Assembly (NCBI RefSeq): GCF_002205845.1
Contig: NZ_NISI01000001.1
Coordinates: 558,001-622,000 of the forward strand
Source of the DNA: Roseateles puraquae
Lineage (GTDB): Bacteria; Pseudomonadota; Gammaproteobacteria; Burkholderiales; Burkholderiaceae_C
Reading direction: 5' to 3'
Length of the DNA stretch: 64,000 bases
The notes beneath the pieces were generated by a model. The model did not search any database and was not told the origin of the DNA. It saw only the letters and a list, made by a program, of their open reading frames with translations. Each line of letters starts with the position of its first letter. Position 1 is the stretch's first letter. Positions 35,881 to 45,620 of the stretch are shown here, one piece after another. A program made the position numbers and the translations under genes.

Positions 35881-37757
35881 GCTTGATCGTCACCCCGGCC
35901 GAGGTGGACTTCAGCGACCCGTCGGCACCCGCCTCGCCCGCCTACGGCGACGTCTACCACGCCCGTGCCGGCGCCCTGGCGCAGTCGCGCCACGTCTTTC
36001 TCGGCGGCAACGGCTTGCCGGAGCGCTGGCGCGGACGCGACCGCTTCGTGGTGCTGGAGACCGGCTTTGGCCTGGGCAACAACTTCCTGGCGACCTGGGA
36101 TGCCTGGCGCCAGGACCCGGCTCGCAGCCGGCGGCTGGTGTTCGTCAGCATCGAGAAGCACCCGCTGCGGCGAGAGGACCTTGCGCGCGCCCATGCCGGC
36201 CAGCCGCTGGCCGATCTGGCCGCCCAGTTGCTGGCAGCCTGGCCCCCGCTGACCGGCGGATTGCACTCTCTGGGCTTCGACGGCGGCCGGGTCGAGCTGC
36301 TGCTGGGCCTGGGCGATGCGCGCGACCTGCTGCGCGAGCTGGTGCTGCAGGCCGATGCCTTCCACCTCGATGGCTTTGCGCCCTCCCGCAACCCGGAGCT
36401 GTGGGACGACTACCTGATCAAGAACCTCGCCCGGCTCGCCGCACCAGAGGCCACCGCCGCCACCTGGAGCATCTCGCGCCCCATGCGCCGCGCGATGAAC
36501 ACGGCCGGCTTCGAGGTCAGCCTCGCGCCGGGATTTGCGAACAAGCCCGAGATGACGGTCGCGCGCTTTGCACCGCGCCACCAGCCCCAGCGCCCGGCCG
36601 GCCGCGAGCCACTCGCGCCGCAGGCCCGCGAGGCCGTCATCCTGGGCGCCGGCCTCGCCGGTGCCGCCTGCGCCTGGGCCCTGGCGCGCGAGGGGGTGTC
36701 GTGCACGGTGCTCGACGCCCTGCCCGGCCCGGCCCAAGCCAGCTCCGGCAACCCGGCCGGGTTGTTCCATGGCACGGTCAACCCGGATGACGGCCCCCAT
36801 GCGCGCTTCAACCGCGCCGCAGCCCTGGCCACACGGGCGGCACTCGGCGATCTGGGCGTTGCATGCCAGGGCGGCCTGCTGCGCCTGGAGACGCGGCTGC
36901 AAGTGGCCGACATGCAGCACGCGCCAGGCTACGTCGAGCCCCTGGATGCCGCCCAGGCGTCAGCCCTCGCGGGCACGGCCTTGCACGGCCCGGCCTGGTT
37001 CTACCCGGGCGGCGGGGCCGTTTCACCGGGCGACTATGTACGCGCGCTGCTGGCGGCCAGTGGCGCACGGCTGCAGCTCGGCTGCCAGGTCGCCCACCTG
37101 GCGCCAACCGGCGAAGGCTGGCAGCTGACCGACGCAGCGGGCCACGTGCTGCACCACGCACCCCTGGTCGTGCTGGCCGGCGGCCATGCACAGCTGCCGT
37201 TGATCCGCGGCCTGGCCGGTGACCTCGCGGCCGACCTCGCCGTCCAGCGCGGCCAACTCAGCCACCTGGCATCCGCGCCCTGGTGTCCGCGCGTGCCGCT
37301 TGCAGGCGACGGCTATGCGATTGCCGACGGCCGTGGCGGCGTGTGGTGCGGCGCCACGACCCAGGACGACGACCCCGACCCGACGCTTCGCGACAGCGAC
37401 CAGCAGGAGAACTTCACCCGCTACGCCCGGCTCGCCGGTTTGCCGCAGGTGCCGCAAGCGCCGCTGGCCGGCCGTGTGGGCTGGCGGCTGATGACGCCTG
37501 ACCGCCTGCCGATGATCGGCGGCATCACGGCTGCGGACGGGCTGGCGGCGCAGCTGCGGCTGTCGCCTCGGCGACCCGGTCTCGTGATGTGCACGGCGCT
37601 GGGCTCGCGCGGCATCAGCTGGGCGGCCCTGGCCGGGCAGTTGGTCGCGGCCCTCGCACTGGGCTCGCCACGGCCGCTGGAAGCCGACCTGCTGGACGCC
37701 GTGGACCCGATGCGCTTTCACCTGCGCCGCGCGCGGCGTGGAAAAGGGGCGGAATAG
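35877..37757 (+). CDS. mnmC: Bifunctional tRNA mnm5s2U34 biosynthesis protein MnmC
   Basis: A 626-residue fusion completing the wobble-uridine modification mnm5(s2)U34. The N-terminal methyltransferase (1-235) has the SAM motif VVLETGFGLGNNFLATWDAW and FHLDGFAPSRNPELW. The C-terminal FAD oxidoreductase (about 258-610) begins AVILGAGLAGAACAWALAREG and removes the carboxymethyl group. The ATG at 35877 overlaps the DUF4010 stop (ATGA). Both domains look intact. It is the last gene of the coupled cluster; 89 bases separate it from the chemoreceptor. Confidence 0.94.
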   Translation: MSLIVTPAEVDFSDPSAPASPAYGDVYHARAGALAQSRHVFLGGNGLPERWRGRDRFVVLETGFGLGNNFLATWDAWRQDPARSRRLVFVSIEKHPLRREDLARAHAGQPLADLAAQLLAAWPPLTGGLHSLGFDGGRVELLLGLGDARDLLRELVLQADAFHLDGFAPSRNPELWDDYLIKNLARLAAPEATAATWSISRPMRRAMNTAGFEVSLAPGFANKPEMTVARFAPRHQPQRPAGREPLAPQAREAVILGAGLAGAACAWALAREGVSCTVLDALPGPAQASSGNPAGLFHGTVNPDDGPHARFNRAAALATRAALGDLGVACQGGLLRLETRLQVADMQHAPGYVEPLDAAQASALAGTALHGPAWFYPGGGAVSPGDYVRALLAASGARLQLGCQVAHLAPTGEGWQLTDAAGHVLHHAPLVVLAGGHAQLPLIRGLAGDLAADLAVQRGQLSHLASAPWCPRVPLAGDGYAIADGRGGVWCGATTQDDDPDPTLRDSDQQENFTRYARLAGLPQVPQAPLAGRVGWRLMTPDRLPMIGGITAADGLAAQLRLSPRRPGLVMCTALGSRGISWAALAGQLVAALALGSPRPLEADLLDAVDPMRFHLRRARRGKGAE

Positions 37758-37846
37758 GCCGACTTTGTCGCGCTCGTCCGCCGGTGGGAGTCGCTCGGGC
37801 CGCCGAAACTTCCTGTTGAGACATTCGCTCGCAGAGGAGACACCCC

Positions 37847-39682
37847 ATGTTCGAAAGCCTGCTCGGATCCCGGAGCATTGCGCAACGCCTGACCCTGGTG
37901 CTGGGCCTGGTGCTGCTGATCTCCCTGATCGGCTCGGCCATCGGCTACGTCGGGCTGAGCCGCGTCGCGGCACAGTCGGCCGAGATGTACGAAGACTTCC
38001 TGGCCGCGGAACGTGACGCCTCCGAGTACTACCGGCTCGTGAGCGCCGGCGAGGCCCGGGCCCAGGCGATCGCGCTGTCGGGCGACCTGACGCTGGGCGA
38101 CCAGTTGGCCCCCACGGCCAAGGCGGCCACCGAGCGCGCCAACGACACGCTCAAGCAGATCAAGACGCGCATGGACACGCCGGAGGAGCTGGCGCTGATG
38201 AAGGCGCTGGACGAGGCCCGCGAGGGCTATCGCGTGACCCGTGAGTCCCTGATGAAGGCCAAGAAGTCCGGTGACGAGGAGGCTGCCAAGCGGGCCTACA
38301 CGGCCGAATTCCAGCCGGCGGTCAGCAAGCTCAGCGAGGTCACGTTGGGGGTCGTGAAGTCGCAGCGCGAACAACTGGATGCGTCGGCCAAGGCGCTCGT
38401 CACCGCCAACAGCCGCGCCCGCACCAGCCTCGTGGTCTTCGGCCTGATCGCCCTGGCCCTGGCCGGGTGGCTGGCGGTGGCGCTGGGCGCGTCCATCAGC
38501 CGCCCGCTGAGCCGGGCCGCCGAGGTGGCCGAGGCCATCGCCCATTTCGACCTGACGCGTGACATCCCGGCCGGCGGCAAGGACGAGGTGGGGCGGCTGC
38601 TGAATGCCCTCAGCGGCATGCAGTCGTCGTTGCAGAAGCTGATTGCCGAAGTGCGGGGCGCGGCCGACAGCATCGGCACCGCGAGTGCCGAGATCGCCAC
38701 CGGCAACCTCGACCTGAGCCAGCGCACCGAGCAGACCGCAAGCAACCTGCAGAACGCGGCGTCGTCGATGAGCGAACTCACCAGCACCGTCAAGCAGACG
38801 GCCGATGCCGCGATGACCGCCAACCAGCTGGCCAGCTCGGCCGCTTCGGTCGCACAGCGTGGCGGCGAGGCGGTGTCGCAGGTGGTGGCCACGATGGACG
38901 AGATCAGCCAGAGCTCGCGCAAGATCAACGACATCATCGGCGTCATCGACGGCATCGCCTTCCAGACCAACATCCTGGCGCTCAATGCCGCCGTGGAAGC
39001 GGCGCGCGCTGGCGAGCAAGGCCGCGGGTTTGCCGTGGTGGCCGCTGAGGTGCGCTCGCTGGCGCAACGCTCGGCCGGCGCGGCCAAGGAGATCAAGACG
39101 CTCATCAGCGCCAGCGTCGAGCGCGTGGACTCCGGCACCCAGCAGGTGCAGGCCGCGGGCAGCACCATGACCGAGATCGTGGCCAGCGTGCAGCGCGTGA
39201 CCGACATCATTGGCGAGATCAGCGCTGCGGCCCGCGAGCAGAGCGAAGGCATCGCGGTGGTGAACGGCTCGGTGGTGCAGCTCGACCAGATGACGCAACA
39301 GAACGCCGCGCTGGTGGAGGAATCGGCCGCCGCGGCAGAGAGTCTGCGGGAGCAATCGGCACGCATGACCGAGGCCATCAGCGTGTTCAAGCTGAGCGGC
39401 ACCGCCGCCCACCGCAGTCGCGCCGCAACGCCCGGCGCAGCGCCTGCCAAGCCTGCCGTGGCCGCCAAGGCTCCCGCACCGGTCGCCACAGCCTCAGTCG
39501 CTCCCGCGCCGAAGACACCGGCCAAGCCAGGCCTGAAGACCAGCCCCAAGCCGGTCACGAAAGTCACGCCCCAAGCCACCACTGCAACACCGCCAGCGCC
39601 TCAACCTGCACCCAAGGCAGCCGCGCCAACACCTCGCCCGGCTCCGGCGCCGGCCGACGACGGCGACTGGGAAACGTTCTGA
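37847..39682 (+). CDS. Methyl-accepting chemotaxis protein with CheR-docking tail
   Basis: A 611-residue chemoreceptor. TM1 is at about 10-35, then a four-helix-bundle periplasmic sensor (36-185), TM2 at about 186-210, HAMP, and a signalling domain whose hairpin tip reads [44 protein letters not shown]. The last about 95 residues are an Ala/Pro/Lys-rich flexible linker ending DWETF, a close match to the NWETF pentapeptide that tethers CheR/CheB. It is therefore a high-abundance, self-adapting Tsr/Tar-type receptor. The ligand is not readable. It is monocistronic, ended by the terminator at 39716. Confidence 0.94.
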   Translation: MFESLLGSRSIAQRLTLVLGLVLLISLIGSAIGYVGLSRVAAQSAEMYEDFLAAERDASEYYRLVSAGEARAQAIALSGDLTLGDQLAPTAKAATERANDTLKQIKTRMDTPEELALMKALDEAREGYRVTRESLMKAKKSGDEEAAKRAYTAEFQPAVSKLSEVTLGVVKSQREQLDASAKALVTANSRARTSLVVFGLIALALAGWLAVALGASISRPLSRAAEVAEAIAHFDLTRDIPAGGKDEVGRLLNALSGMQSSLQKLIAEVRGAADSIGTASAEIATGNLDLSQRTEQTASNLQNAASSMSELTSTVKQTADAAMTANQLASSAASVAQRGGEAVSQVVATMDEISQSSRKINDIIGVIDGIAFQTNILALNAAVEAARAGEQGRGFAVVAAEVRSLAQRSAGAAKEIKTLISASVERVDSGTQQVQAAGSTMTEIVASVQRVTDIIGEISAAAREQSEGIAVVNGSVVQLDQMTQQNAALVEESAAAAESLREQSARMTEAISVFKLSGTAAHRSRAATPGAAPAKPAVAAKAPAPVATASVAPAPKTPAKPGLKTSPKPVTKVTPQATTATPPAPQPAPKAAAPTPRPAPAPADDGDWETF

Positions 39683-39715
39683 ACCCGCGGGCCCACGGGC
39701 TCGCCCCATGAACAC

Positions 39716-39738
39716 GCCGGGCAACGCCCGGCTTTTTT
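39716..39738 (+). terminator. Rho-independent terminator of the chemoreceptor gene
   Basis: GCCGGGC / GCCCGGC with a 3-base loop and six T, 33 bases after the stop codon. Confidence 0.92.
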
Positions 39739-39913
39739 GTGCCTGGCCGAAGTGAATCCGGGCCTGCCCGTCACCCACCCAGGTGACAGGACGCTCCTCT
39801 GCATGCGCAGGCAGCGGGCCTCGCATAGTCGCCGTCGGCATCGCCCGCCGACCCGGCCGGGCCAGCCGCTGCCGCAGTGCTCCAGCAGCCTCACCACCCA
39901 CCGGAGTCCCATC

Positions 39914-41497
39914 ATGTTCAGAACCAGCCACAAGCTGTCCCTCCTCGTCCTGGCCGCCCTGTCGTGTGCCGCGCAGGCCCAGTCCGCCCCAGGCGCCAGC
40001 GAAGCCGCACGCGCCACGCAGGCCCGCGCCAGCGCACAGAGCTATGTCCGACAGTTCCCGGGCCTCAGCCTCGACAACGCCGACCACAGCTACGAGGTGC
40101 GCGACATCGTGCTCGATGAGGACGGGTCATCTCACGTGCGCCTGGACCGCCGCATCGGCGGGCTGCGCGCCATCGGTGCCGACCTCGTGGTGCAGAGCGA
40201 TCGCTTTGGCAACCTGACCGCCATGCACCGCAGCGCCTCGATGCTGTCGACCGCCGCCATCCCCACCAAGGCAACCTTCAACCAAACGCGCGCCATGCGC
40301 ATCGTCAGTGACGCCTTCCCCGGCGGCACGGTCGAGAAGAACCCCGAGCAGGTCATCTGGGCCCGCGAAGACCAGCCGCGCCTGGCGTGGGAGGTGCGCG
40401 TCTCCGGCGACGGCGCAGACGGCACGCCCTACGAGAAGCACGTGATCATCGACGCCACCACCGGCCGCCAGATCGACGCCTGGGACGACATCCACACCGC
40501 AGCGGCCAATGGCACCGGCCGCACGCTCTACAGCGGCAACGTCACGCTGACCACCAACAGCCTGACCAGCGGCTACGAGCTGCGTGACCCCAGCCGCGGC
40601 AACAACTACACCATCAATATGGCCAACCGCACCAGCGGCGGCAGCGTGGTGACCGACGCCGACAACACCTGGGGCAACAACGCCACCAGCGATGCCGTCT
40701 CCGCCGCGGCCGATGCCCAGTACGGCACCGCCGTGACCTGGGACTACTACAAGAACGTGCACGGCCGCACCGGCATCGCCAACAACGGCACCGGCGCCTA
40801 CAACCGCGTGCACTACAGCAGCCGCTACAACAATGCCTACTGGTCAGACTCGTGCTTTTGCATGACCTACGGCGATGGCGATGGCACGACCTTCCGGCCG
40901 CTGGTGTCCCTCGATGTGGCAGGCCACGAAATGACGCACGGCGTGACCAGCCGCACCGCGCGCCTGATCTATTCCGGCGAGTCCGGCGGCCTGAACGAAG
41001 CCACGTCCGACATCTTCGGCACCATGGTGGAGTTCTATGCCAACAACGCCAACGACGCGGGCGACTACCTGATCGGCGAGAAGATCCGCGTGGGCGGCGG
41101 CTCGCTGCGCAACATGATCAAGCCCAGCAGCGATGGCGCCTCCGCCGACTGCTGGTACTCGGGCGTGGGCAACCTCGACGTGCACTACAGCTCGGGCGTG
41201 GCCAACCACTTCTTCTTCCTGCTGGCCGAGGGCACCAACAGCAGCTACGGCACCAGCCCCACCTGCGTGGCGGGCAACACCCGCGTGGCCACCGGCAGCG
41301 GCAGCCTGACGGGCATCGGCCGCACCGCCGCGGCCAAGATCTGGTACCGCGCACTGACGACCAAGTTCACCAGCAGCACGACCTACGCGCAGGCCCGCGC
41401 CGGCACGATCGCCGCGGCCCAGGAACTGGCCGCGACGCTGGGCGCCGACTACTCCGCCAAGGTGGCTGCCGCCTGGAGCGCAGTCGGTCGCAACTAA
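39914..41497 (+). CDS. Secreted M4-family (thermolysin-like) metallopeptidase
   Basis: A 527-residue preproenzyme. The signal peptide is MFRTSHKLSLLVLAALSCAAQAQ. The propeptide (about 25-190) has an FTP domain and the PepSY-like VEKNPEQVIWAREDQPRLAWEVRV. The catalytic domain has zinc ligands His338 and His342 (HEMTH) and Glu362 (GGLNEATSD), and the transition-state His in LDVHYSSGVANHFFF. It resembles pseudolysin/elastase-type proteases secreted by type II systems. The start at 39914 is the signal-peptide start; the longer frame is leader sequence. It is followed by a terminator. Confidence 0.94.
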   Translation: MFRTSHKLSLLVLAALSCAAQAQSAPGASEAARATQARASAQSYVRQFPGLSLDNADHSYEVRDIVLDEDGSSHVRLDRRIGGLRAIGADLVVQSDRFGNLTAMHRSASMLSTAAIPTKATFNQTRAMRIVSDAFPGGTVEKNPEQVIWAREDQPRLAWEVRVSGDGADGTPYEKHVIIDATTGRQIDAWDDIHTAAANGTGRTLYSGNVTLTTNSLTSGYELRDPSRGNNYTINMANRTSGGSVVTDADNTWGNNATSDAVSAAADAQYGTAVTWDYYKNVHGRTGIANNGTGAYNRVHYSSRYNNAYWSDSCFCMTYGDGDGTTFRPLVSLDVAGHEMTHGVTSRTARLIYSGESGGLNEATSDIFGTMVEFYANNANDAGDYLIGEKIRVGGGSLRNMIKPSSDGASADCWYSGVGNLDVHYSSGVANHFFFLLAEGTNSSYGTSPTCVAGNTRVATGSGSLTGIGRTAAAKIWYRALTTKFTSSTTYAQARAGTIAAAQELAATLGADYSAKVAAAWSAVGRN

Positions 41498-41519
41498 GGC
41501 CAGCGCTCAGTCTTGAGTC

Positions 41520-41544
41520 GGGGCGCCTGCGGGCGCCCCTTTTC
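41520..41544 (+). terminator. Rho-independent terminator of the M4 protease gene
   Basis: GGGGCGCC / GGCGCCCC with a 4-base loop followed by TTTTCTC, 23 bases after the stop. Confidence 0.85.
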
Positions 41545-41600
41545 TCATCTGCGAGCGCGCCTCGAATCCGAGCGGCACGCGCGGGACGGTGCGCCTCGGC

Positions 41601-42272
41601 TCAGAAGGTCAGCGTCTTGACGCCGTCGGCCGCGCCGAGCAGGCAGACCTGGGCCTTGTGGCGCGCGAAAACGCCCACCGTCACCACACCGGGCCACTGG
41701 CTGACCTCGGCCTCGAAGGCCAGCGGGTCCGTGATGGACAGGCCCGTCACGTCGAGGATGTGGCCGCCGTTGTCGGTCACGACGCCAGCACGCAAGGTGG
41801 CGGAGCCGCCAAGCGCTGCAAAGCGCCGCGTGAGCTGGGCCGCTGCCATCGGGATGATCTCGACCGGCAGGGGGAACTTGCCGAGCGTCTGCACCAGCTT
41901 GGAGGCATCGGCGATGCAGACGAAGCGGTCAGCCAGGTCGGCCACGATCTTCTCGCGGGTGAGCGCCGCGCCGCCGCCCTTGACCATGAAGCCCTGGTGA
42001 TCGATCTCGTCGGCCCCGTCGATGTAGACCGCGAGGCGCTCGACCGCGCTGGCGTCCAGCACCGGGATGCCGGCCTTCTGCAGGCGCTGGGTGGAGCGCT
42101 CGGAGCTGGACACGGCCCCGGGGATGGCCAGGCGGCCGGCCGCGATGTCGGCGGCCAGGGCATCGATGAAGCAGTCCACCGTGGAGCCGGTGCCGACGCC
42201 GAGCACCTGGCCGGCGGGCACATAGGCCACGGCGGCCTGGCCGACGAGTTGTTTGAGCTGGTCTTGGTTCAT
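41601..42272 (-). CDS. rpiA: Ribose-5-phosphate isomerase A
   Basis: A 223-residue enzyme interconverting ribose-5-P and ribulose-5-P in the pentose phosphate pathway. The family motifs are [17 protein letters not shown], the active-site region [29 protein letters not shown], and [21 protein letters not shown]. The length is usual. It lies downstream of the GH16 operon on the same strand but is separated by a strong hairpin (42291), so it is probably transcribed separately. Confidence 0.96.
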   Translation of the reverse strand: MNQDQLKQLVGQAAVAYVPAGQVLGVGTGSTVDCFIDALAADIAAGRLAIPGAVSSSERSTQRLQKAGIPVLDASAVERLAVYIDGADEIDHQGFMVKGGGAALTREKIVADLADRFVCIADASKLVQTLGKFPLPVEIIPMAAAQLTRRFAALGGSATLRAGVVTDNGGHILDVTGLSITDPLAFEAEVSQWPGVVTVGVFARHKAQVCLLGAADGVKTLTF

Positions 42273-42290
42273 GCCCGCATTTTGCGGGAA

Positions 42291-42311
42291 GGCGCCGGTT
42301 GCACCGGCGCC
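42291..42311 (-). terminator. Hairpin after the GH16 gene
   Basis: GGCGCCGGT and ACCGGCGCC form a perfect 9-bp stem with a 3-base loop, 18 bases past the GH16 stop. The minus-strand tail is TTCCC, so it is a weak intrinsic terminator or a 3'-end stabiliser. Confidence 0.45.
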
Positions 42312-42328
42312 CCCGCGGGCACACCCGC

Positions 42329-44086
42329 TCAGCGCATGACCGCCGTGCGCGGCGCCGAGTCGACCGCCACCTGCCGGACCGCATCCCAGGCGGTGAAGCG
42401 GTACTCGACCACATCGCCCTTCTTGAGCCCGCCGGCGGTGTAGCTCGCGCTGCCGCCCTCGCTGCGCAGGCGCACGGTCTGCGCGTCGCCGCCGTTGACG
42501 CTGTAGTGCACGTCCACCCAGCCACTGGCTGGCGCCGCGAAGGCGAGCGTCGAGGTGCCGGTCTGCGTGGCGCTGCCCGTGAGCGTGGCGACCTTGACCA
42601 GCGACGGCGCTGCGACCTTCTGCACACCAACGCCCGGCACGCCGGAGTCCCAGACGATGTCGTCAAACGCGATCTGGAACTGCTGACCGGGCAGCGCGCC
42701 ATCCACGCTGAAGAACTGGAACAGGTCCAGCATGGACTGCAGCGCGATCTTCGGGCCGGCGATCTCCGCCACCGGGATGGTGGCCGTGCCCCATTCGCCA
42801 TCCCGCACCAGGCCGTAGGCGGTGGTGTTGGCCGGGAAGGTCACCGAACTCTGGTTGGTATAGGTGTCGTAGATGCCGATGCGGAACGCCAGGTTGGCGG
42901 GCGCTTTGATCTTCAGCTTGATGGTCCCGTTGCGGAAGCCGCTCATGTCGTGCACCTGCCGCGACTGGATGCTGCCGCCGAACCACTGCCCGGGCGCGAA
43001 GTACCGGAAGGCCAGCACGCCGCTGCCCTCGTAGGGCGGCAGGTCGCCCGCTGTCATCGAGCCCTGGTTCCAGATGAACACATCGGCCGAGACGCCCGGC
43101 ACCTGCTTGTTGTCCACCGGCGTGTTGTCGGTGAACACACCGAACTTGCCGACCTCGGGCTGCGTGCCCACGCCGAGCTTGACCTCGCCCAGGCCATCGA
43201 GCTCGTAGACGCGGACGTAGTCGACATAGGTCGTCGCCGGCAGCGGCGCGGTCACCTGCGCCGGCGTGGCGGCCGGCGTGAAATTGCCGCCTACCGCCAT
43301 GTTCAGCAGCAGGTAGAAGGGCTGGTTCAGCGCGGTGGAGTTGACAGTGATCGGCGCCTTGTACATATCGTACTCACGACCGTTGTCCAGCAGGGTGAAG
43401 CGGATCTGCGTGTCCGTCCAGTAGAGGCGGTAGGTGACGAAGCGGTTGGCGAGCGAACGGCTGGGCGTGACCCAGTTCTTGGTCTGCCAGGCGGTGGAGC
43501 CGGCACAGCTTTCGTTGCCCGGCACGCAGGCCGCCGGCTGGTAGGTGATGACGTTGGAGCCGACGAACTGATCCGGCGAAATGGGCGGCAGGCCGGCCGG
43601 CTGGCGGCCGCCCATCTCCATGATGTCGATCTCGCCATTGCGTGGCCAGGTCTGCGGGCTCACGCCCAGCATCCAGGCCGCCGGCCACAGGCCCACGCCG
43701 ACCTTGGGTGTGGCCATGCGCACCTCGATGAGGCCGTACTTGACCTGCACCTTGCCCGCCGAATCGATCTTGCCCGACGTGAACTGGTTGCTGCCGTTGA
43801 CCTCGCGCCGCGCGGTGATGGCCAACGCCCGGGTGCCGGGCTCGAAGGGCACGTCGGCGATGCTCAGGTTGCCAGGGCTGTAGAACTGCAGCTCCTGGTT
43901 GCCATAGCCGCAGAGGTTGATCTGGCAGCCGTTGCCGTTGGAGGCGGTCCAGACGCTGGTGTTCAGGCTGGTGCCATTGAATTCTTCAGACCACAGCAGC
44001 TTGCCGATCAAGGGGCTGGTGACACTGGCCGAGGCGGTGGCGCCGGCCGCCAGCAGCAGGCTGCCGAACAGAGTGTGGAGCTTCAT
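42329..44086 (-). CDS. Secreted GH16 family beta-glucanase (laminarinase-like)
   Basis: A 585-residue protein. The signal peptide is [20 protein letters not shown]. The GH16 catalytic domain (about 28-300) has the EIDIME motif (nucleophile Glu152, Asp154, acid/base Glu157) in [10 protein letters not shown], preceded by [10 protein letters not shown]. The C-terminal part has a jelly-roll-like carbohydrate-binding region (about 310-470) and an Ig/CBM-like module (about 485-585, [17 protein letters not shown]). It probably cleaves beta-1,3-glucans. The ATG at 44086 follows AGGGGT; a GTG three codons upstream overlaps the previous stop. It is the last gene of the operon with the two PEP-CTERM genes. 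Confidence 0.92.
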   Translation of the reverse strand: MKLHTLFGSLLLAAGATASASVTSPLIGKLLWSEEFNGTSLNTSVWTASNGNGCQINLCGYGNQELQFYSPGNLSIADVPFEPGTRALAITARREVNGSNQFTSGKIDSAGKVQVKYGLIEVRMATPKVGVGLWPAAWMLGVSPQTWPRNGEIDIMEMGGRQPAGLPPISPDQFVGSNVITYQPAACVPGNESCAGSTAWQTKNWVTPSRSLANRFVTYRLYWTDTQIRFTLLDNGREYDMYKAPITVNSTALNQPFYLLLNMAVGGNFTPAATPAQVTAPLPATTYVDYVRVYELDGLGEVKLGVGTQPEVGKFGVFTDNTPVDNKQVPGVSADVFIWNQGSMTAGDLPPYEGSGVLAFRYFAPGQWFGGSIQSRQVHDMSGFRNGTIKLKIKAPANLAFRIGIYDTYTNQSSVTFPANTTAYGLVRDGEWGTATIPVAEIAGPKIALQSMLDLFQFFSVDGALPGQQFQIAFDDIVWDSGVPGVGVQKVAAPSLVKVATLTGSATQTGTSTLAFAAPASGWVDVHYSVNGGDAQTVRLRSEGGSASYTAGGLKKGDVVEYRFTAWDAVRQVAVDSAPRTAVMR

Positions 44087-44091
44087 GTCGA

Positions 44092-44727
44092 TCACCCCTG
44101 CGTGTTGCGAGATGCCGAGCTGCGCGCGGCTGCAGCGACAAAGAGACCGCCGGCCAGCAGCAGCCCGTAGGTAGACGGTTCAGGCACCGCAGCTGCCACG
44201 GTGATGCGCGCGGCGGGCATGCCGGTGAAGGGCGAGTCCACCGTGGTCCAGGTGCTGCCGCTGGAATAGGCCCAGCTGCCGTTGGGGGTGTCCGTGCCGC
44301 TTTGCCATTGGCCGCTGAAGCCGGCGCCGGCCACGGCCACCAGCCAGTAGTGGCCGGCGGCCAGCGTCCAGCCGCTGGGCGTGAGCAGGGTGTTGGCCAG
44401 CGGGTCGTTCAGCTGGGCGCTGTAGAGCCAGCTGCCGGCGGTCGGCACCGCCCCGCTGCGTGCCAGGATGCCCAGCGTGACGCTGCCTTGGCCGTCCACC
44501 GAGGTGAGGATGGATTCGAGCGTCGCGCCCTGAGCCAGGCTGAAGGCGATGGCGACGTTCTGGCCGTCGAACAAGGGCGTGGGCCAGCCGGTGAGCTGGT
44601 CGATGTCGGGGCCGTAGCTGTCGTGCACGACGACACCGGTGGCCGCGGCTTGGGCGCTGAGGCCAGCGAGCAGGAGGGCCACCGCCGTGGGGGCGAGGCG
44701 GAAGGAAGGGATGCGGGAAAGATTCAT
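44092..44727 (-). CDS. PEP-CTERM sorting-domain protein (GH16 operon)
   Basis: A 211-residue exported protein. The signal peptide is at about 1-28 (MNLSRIPSFRLAPTAVALLLAGLSAQAAA). A beta-rich, Trp/Gly-rich body follows (for example SWLYSAQLNDPLANTLLTPSGWTLAAGHYWLVAV). It ends with the PEP-CTERM signal VPEPSTYGLLLAGGLFVAAAAR, a sorting helix and a basic end recognised by the exosortase/XrtA pathway. Such proteins are linked to exopolysaccharide and the cell surface. The body is not recognised. It sits between another PEP-CTERM gene and the glucanase, suggesting surface glycan handling. Confidence 0.88.
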   Translation of the reverse strand: MNLSRIPSFRLAPTAVALLLAGLSAQAAATGVVVHDSYGPDIDQLTGWPTPLFDGQNVAIAFSLAQGATLESILTSVDGQGSVTLGILARSGAVPTAGSWLYSAQLNDPLANTLLTPSGWTLAAGHYWLVAVAGAGFSGQWQSGTDTPNGSWAYSSGSTWTTVDSPFTGMPAARITVAAAVPEPSTYGLLLAGGLFVAAAARSSASRNTQG

Positions 44728-44745
44728 GTCGTGTCTCCTCAGGGG

Positions 44746-45411
44746 TCAGGCGCGGCGGCGAGCGATGGCGGCCACACCGGCGAGGCCCGCCAGCAGCAGC
44801 GCGGTGGACGTGGGCTCGGGCACCGGGGCGGTGGTCAGGGTGAGCTGCAGGTCGTCCACCAGCACCGCGTTCGGGCGGCCGTCCAGCAGCGGGCCGACCG
44901 CCGTGCCGATCTCCAGGAACAGCGCGGTGGTGCCAGCGGGGATGGCCGCGGCCTGGAAGCTCACCAGGCTCCAGCTCGTCGGGTTGATCAGGCTCTGGAA
45001 TTGCTGCTCCAGCGCCAGCAGATTGCCGTTGCTGCCGAAGTACTGCAGCTTCACGAAGGCATTGCCTGTCGTGCTCGCATCCCCTTTGGCCCAGAAGCTC
45101 AGCCACGGGCGGTCGCCGACGATGGCAGCGCCCAGCGGCGCCAGGCCGCCGTGGCCGACCGAGTCCTGCAAGGCGATGGACGCATCAAAACCGTTTGGCG
45201 CGCTCAACAGCAGCGAGTAGTTGCCGGAGTGCGCGTCGGTGGAGCGACTGGCGGGGCTGGACGTGGCCGCGGTGAGCCAGCCCGCGGCGATCTGGCCGCT
45301 GAGGCCCGCCTGTTCGAAGCCGCCGTTGGCGAAGCCGTTGGTGGTGGTGGCGCCGACGCTGCCGGCGAGCAAGGCAGCGGCCAGCGCGGCCGCGATCCTG
45401 AGGTGATGCAT
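44746..45411 (-). CDS. PEP-CTERM sorting-domain protein, carbohydrate-binding-like
   Basis: A 221-residue protein. The signal peptide is MHHLRIAAALAAALLAGSVGA. The body starts TTTNGFANGGFEQAGLSG and contains AGWLTAATSSPASRSTDAHSGNYSLLL, reminiscent of jelly-roll carbohydrate-binding modules (NGGFE...HSG pattern). The terminal sorting signal is VPEPTSTALLLAGLAGVAAIARRRA. AGGAG precedes the ATG at 45411, so the 50-residue upstream extension is dropped. It is the first gene of the three-gene operon ending with GH16. Its promoter region holds the 51-bp palindrome. Confidence 0.87.
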   Translation of the reverse strand: MHHLRIAAALAAALLAGSVGATTTNGFANGGFEQAGLSGQIAAGWLTAATSSPASRSTDAHSGNYSLLLSAPNGFDASIALQDSVGHGGLAPLGAAIVGDRPWLSFWAKGDASTTGNAFVKLQYFGSNGNLLALEQQFQSLINPTSWSLVSFQAAAIPAGTTALFLEIGTAVGPLLDGRPNAVLVDDLQLTLTTAPVPEPTSTALLLAGLAGVAAIARRRA

Positions 45412-45484
45412 CTTGTCTCCTGGGGTTTCCGGTGGAAGGACGGGCTCTGGCGGCCCGGTGATCACGGCGCCCCTGGAACAACGA

Positions 45485-45535
45485 GGTCCGCCGAACTGAA
45501 AGCGCTTTCTGAAATCGCTTTCAGTTCGGCGGACC
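45485..45535. promoter_or_regulatory. 51-bp palindrome with LacI-type operator half-sites
   Basis: Two perfect 20-base arms (45485-45504 and 45516-45535) flank an 11-base spacer. Within it are a perfect 12-base palindrome GAAAGCGCTTTC (45498-45509) and a near-palindrome GAAATCGCTTTC (45511-45522), whose centres are 13 bases apart. GAAAGCGCTTTC resembles operators of LacI/GalR regulators of glycan genes. It lies 74-124 bases before the PEP-CTERM/GH16 operon. No regulator gene is in the window. It could also end the upstream carotenoid-oxygenase transcript, but has no T tract. Confidence 0.7.
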
Positions 45536-45620
45536 ATAGGGAGAGGTTGCAGACCTGTCAATGCGGGCGCCCCGAACCCTCGGGGTTAGCCCGCCCCCTA
45601 GAACGAAGACCTATCGACCC

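Noticed and set aside
39420-39670. Ala/Pro/Lys-rich region in the chemoreceptor as a frameshift artefact
   Set aside because: The frame continues into a proper DWETF terminus, as expected for a linker to a CheR tether.
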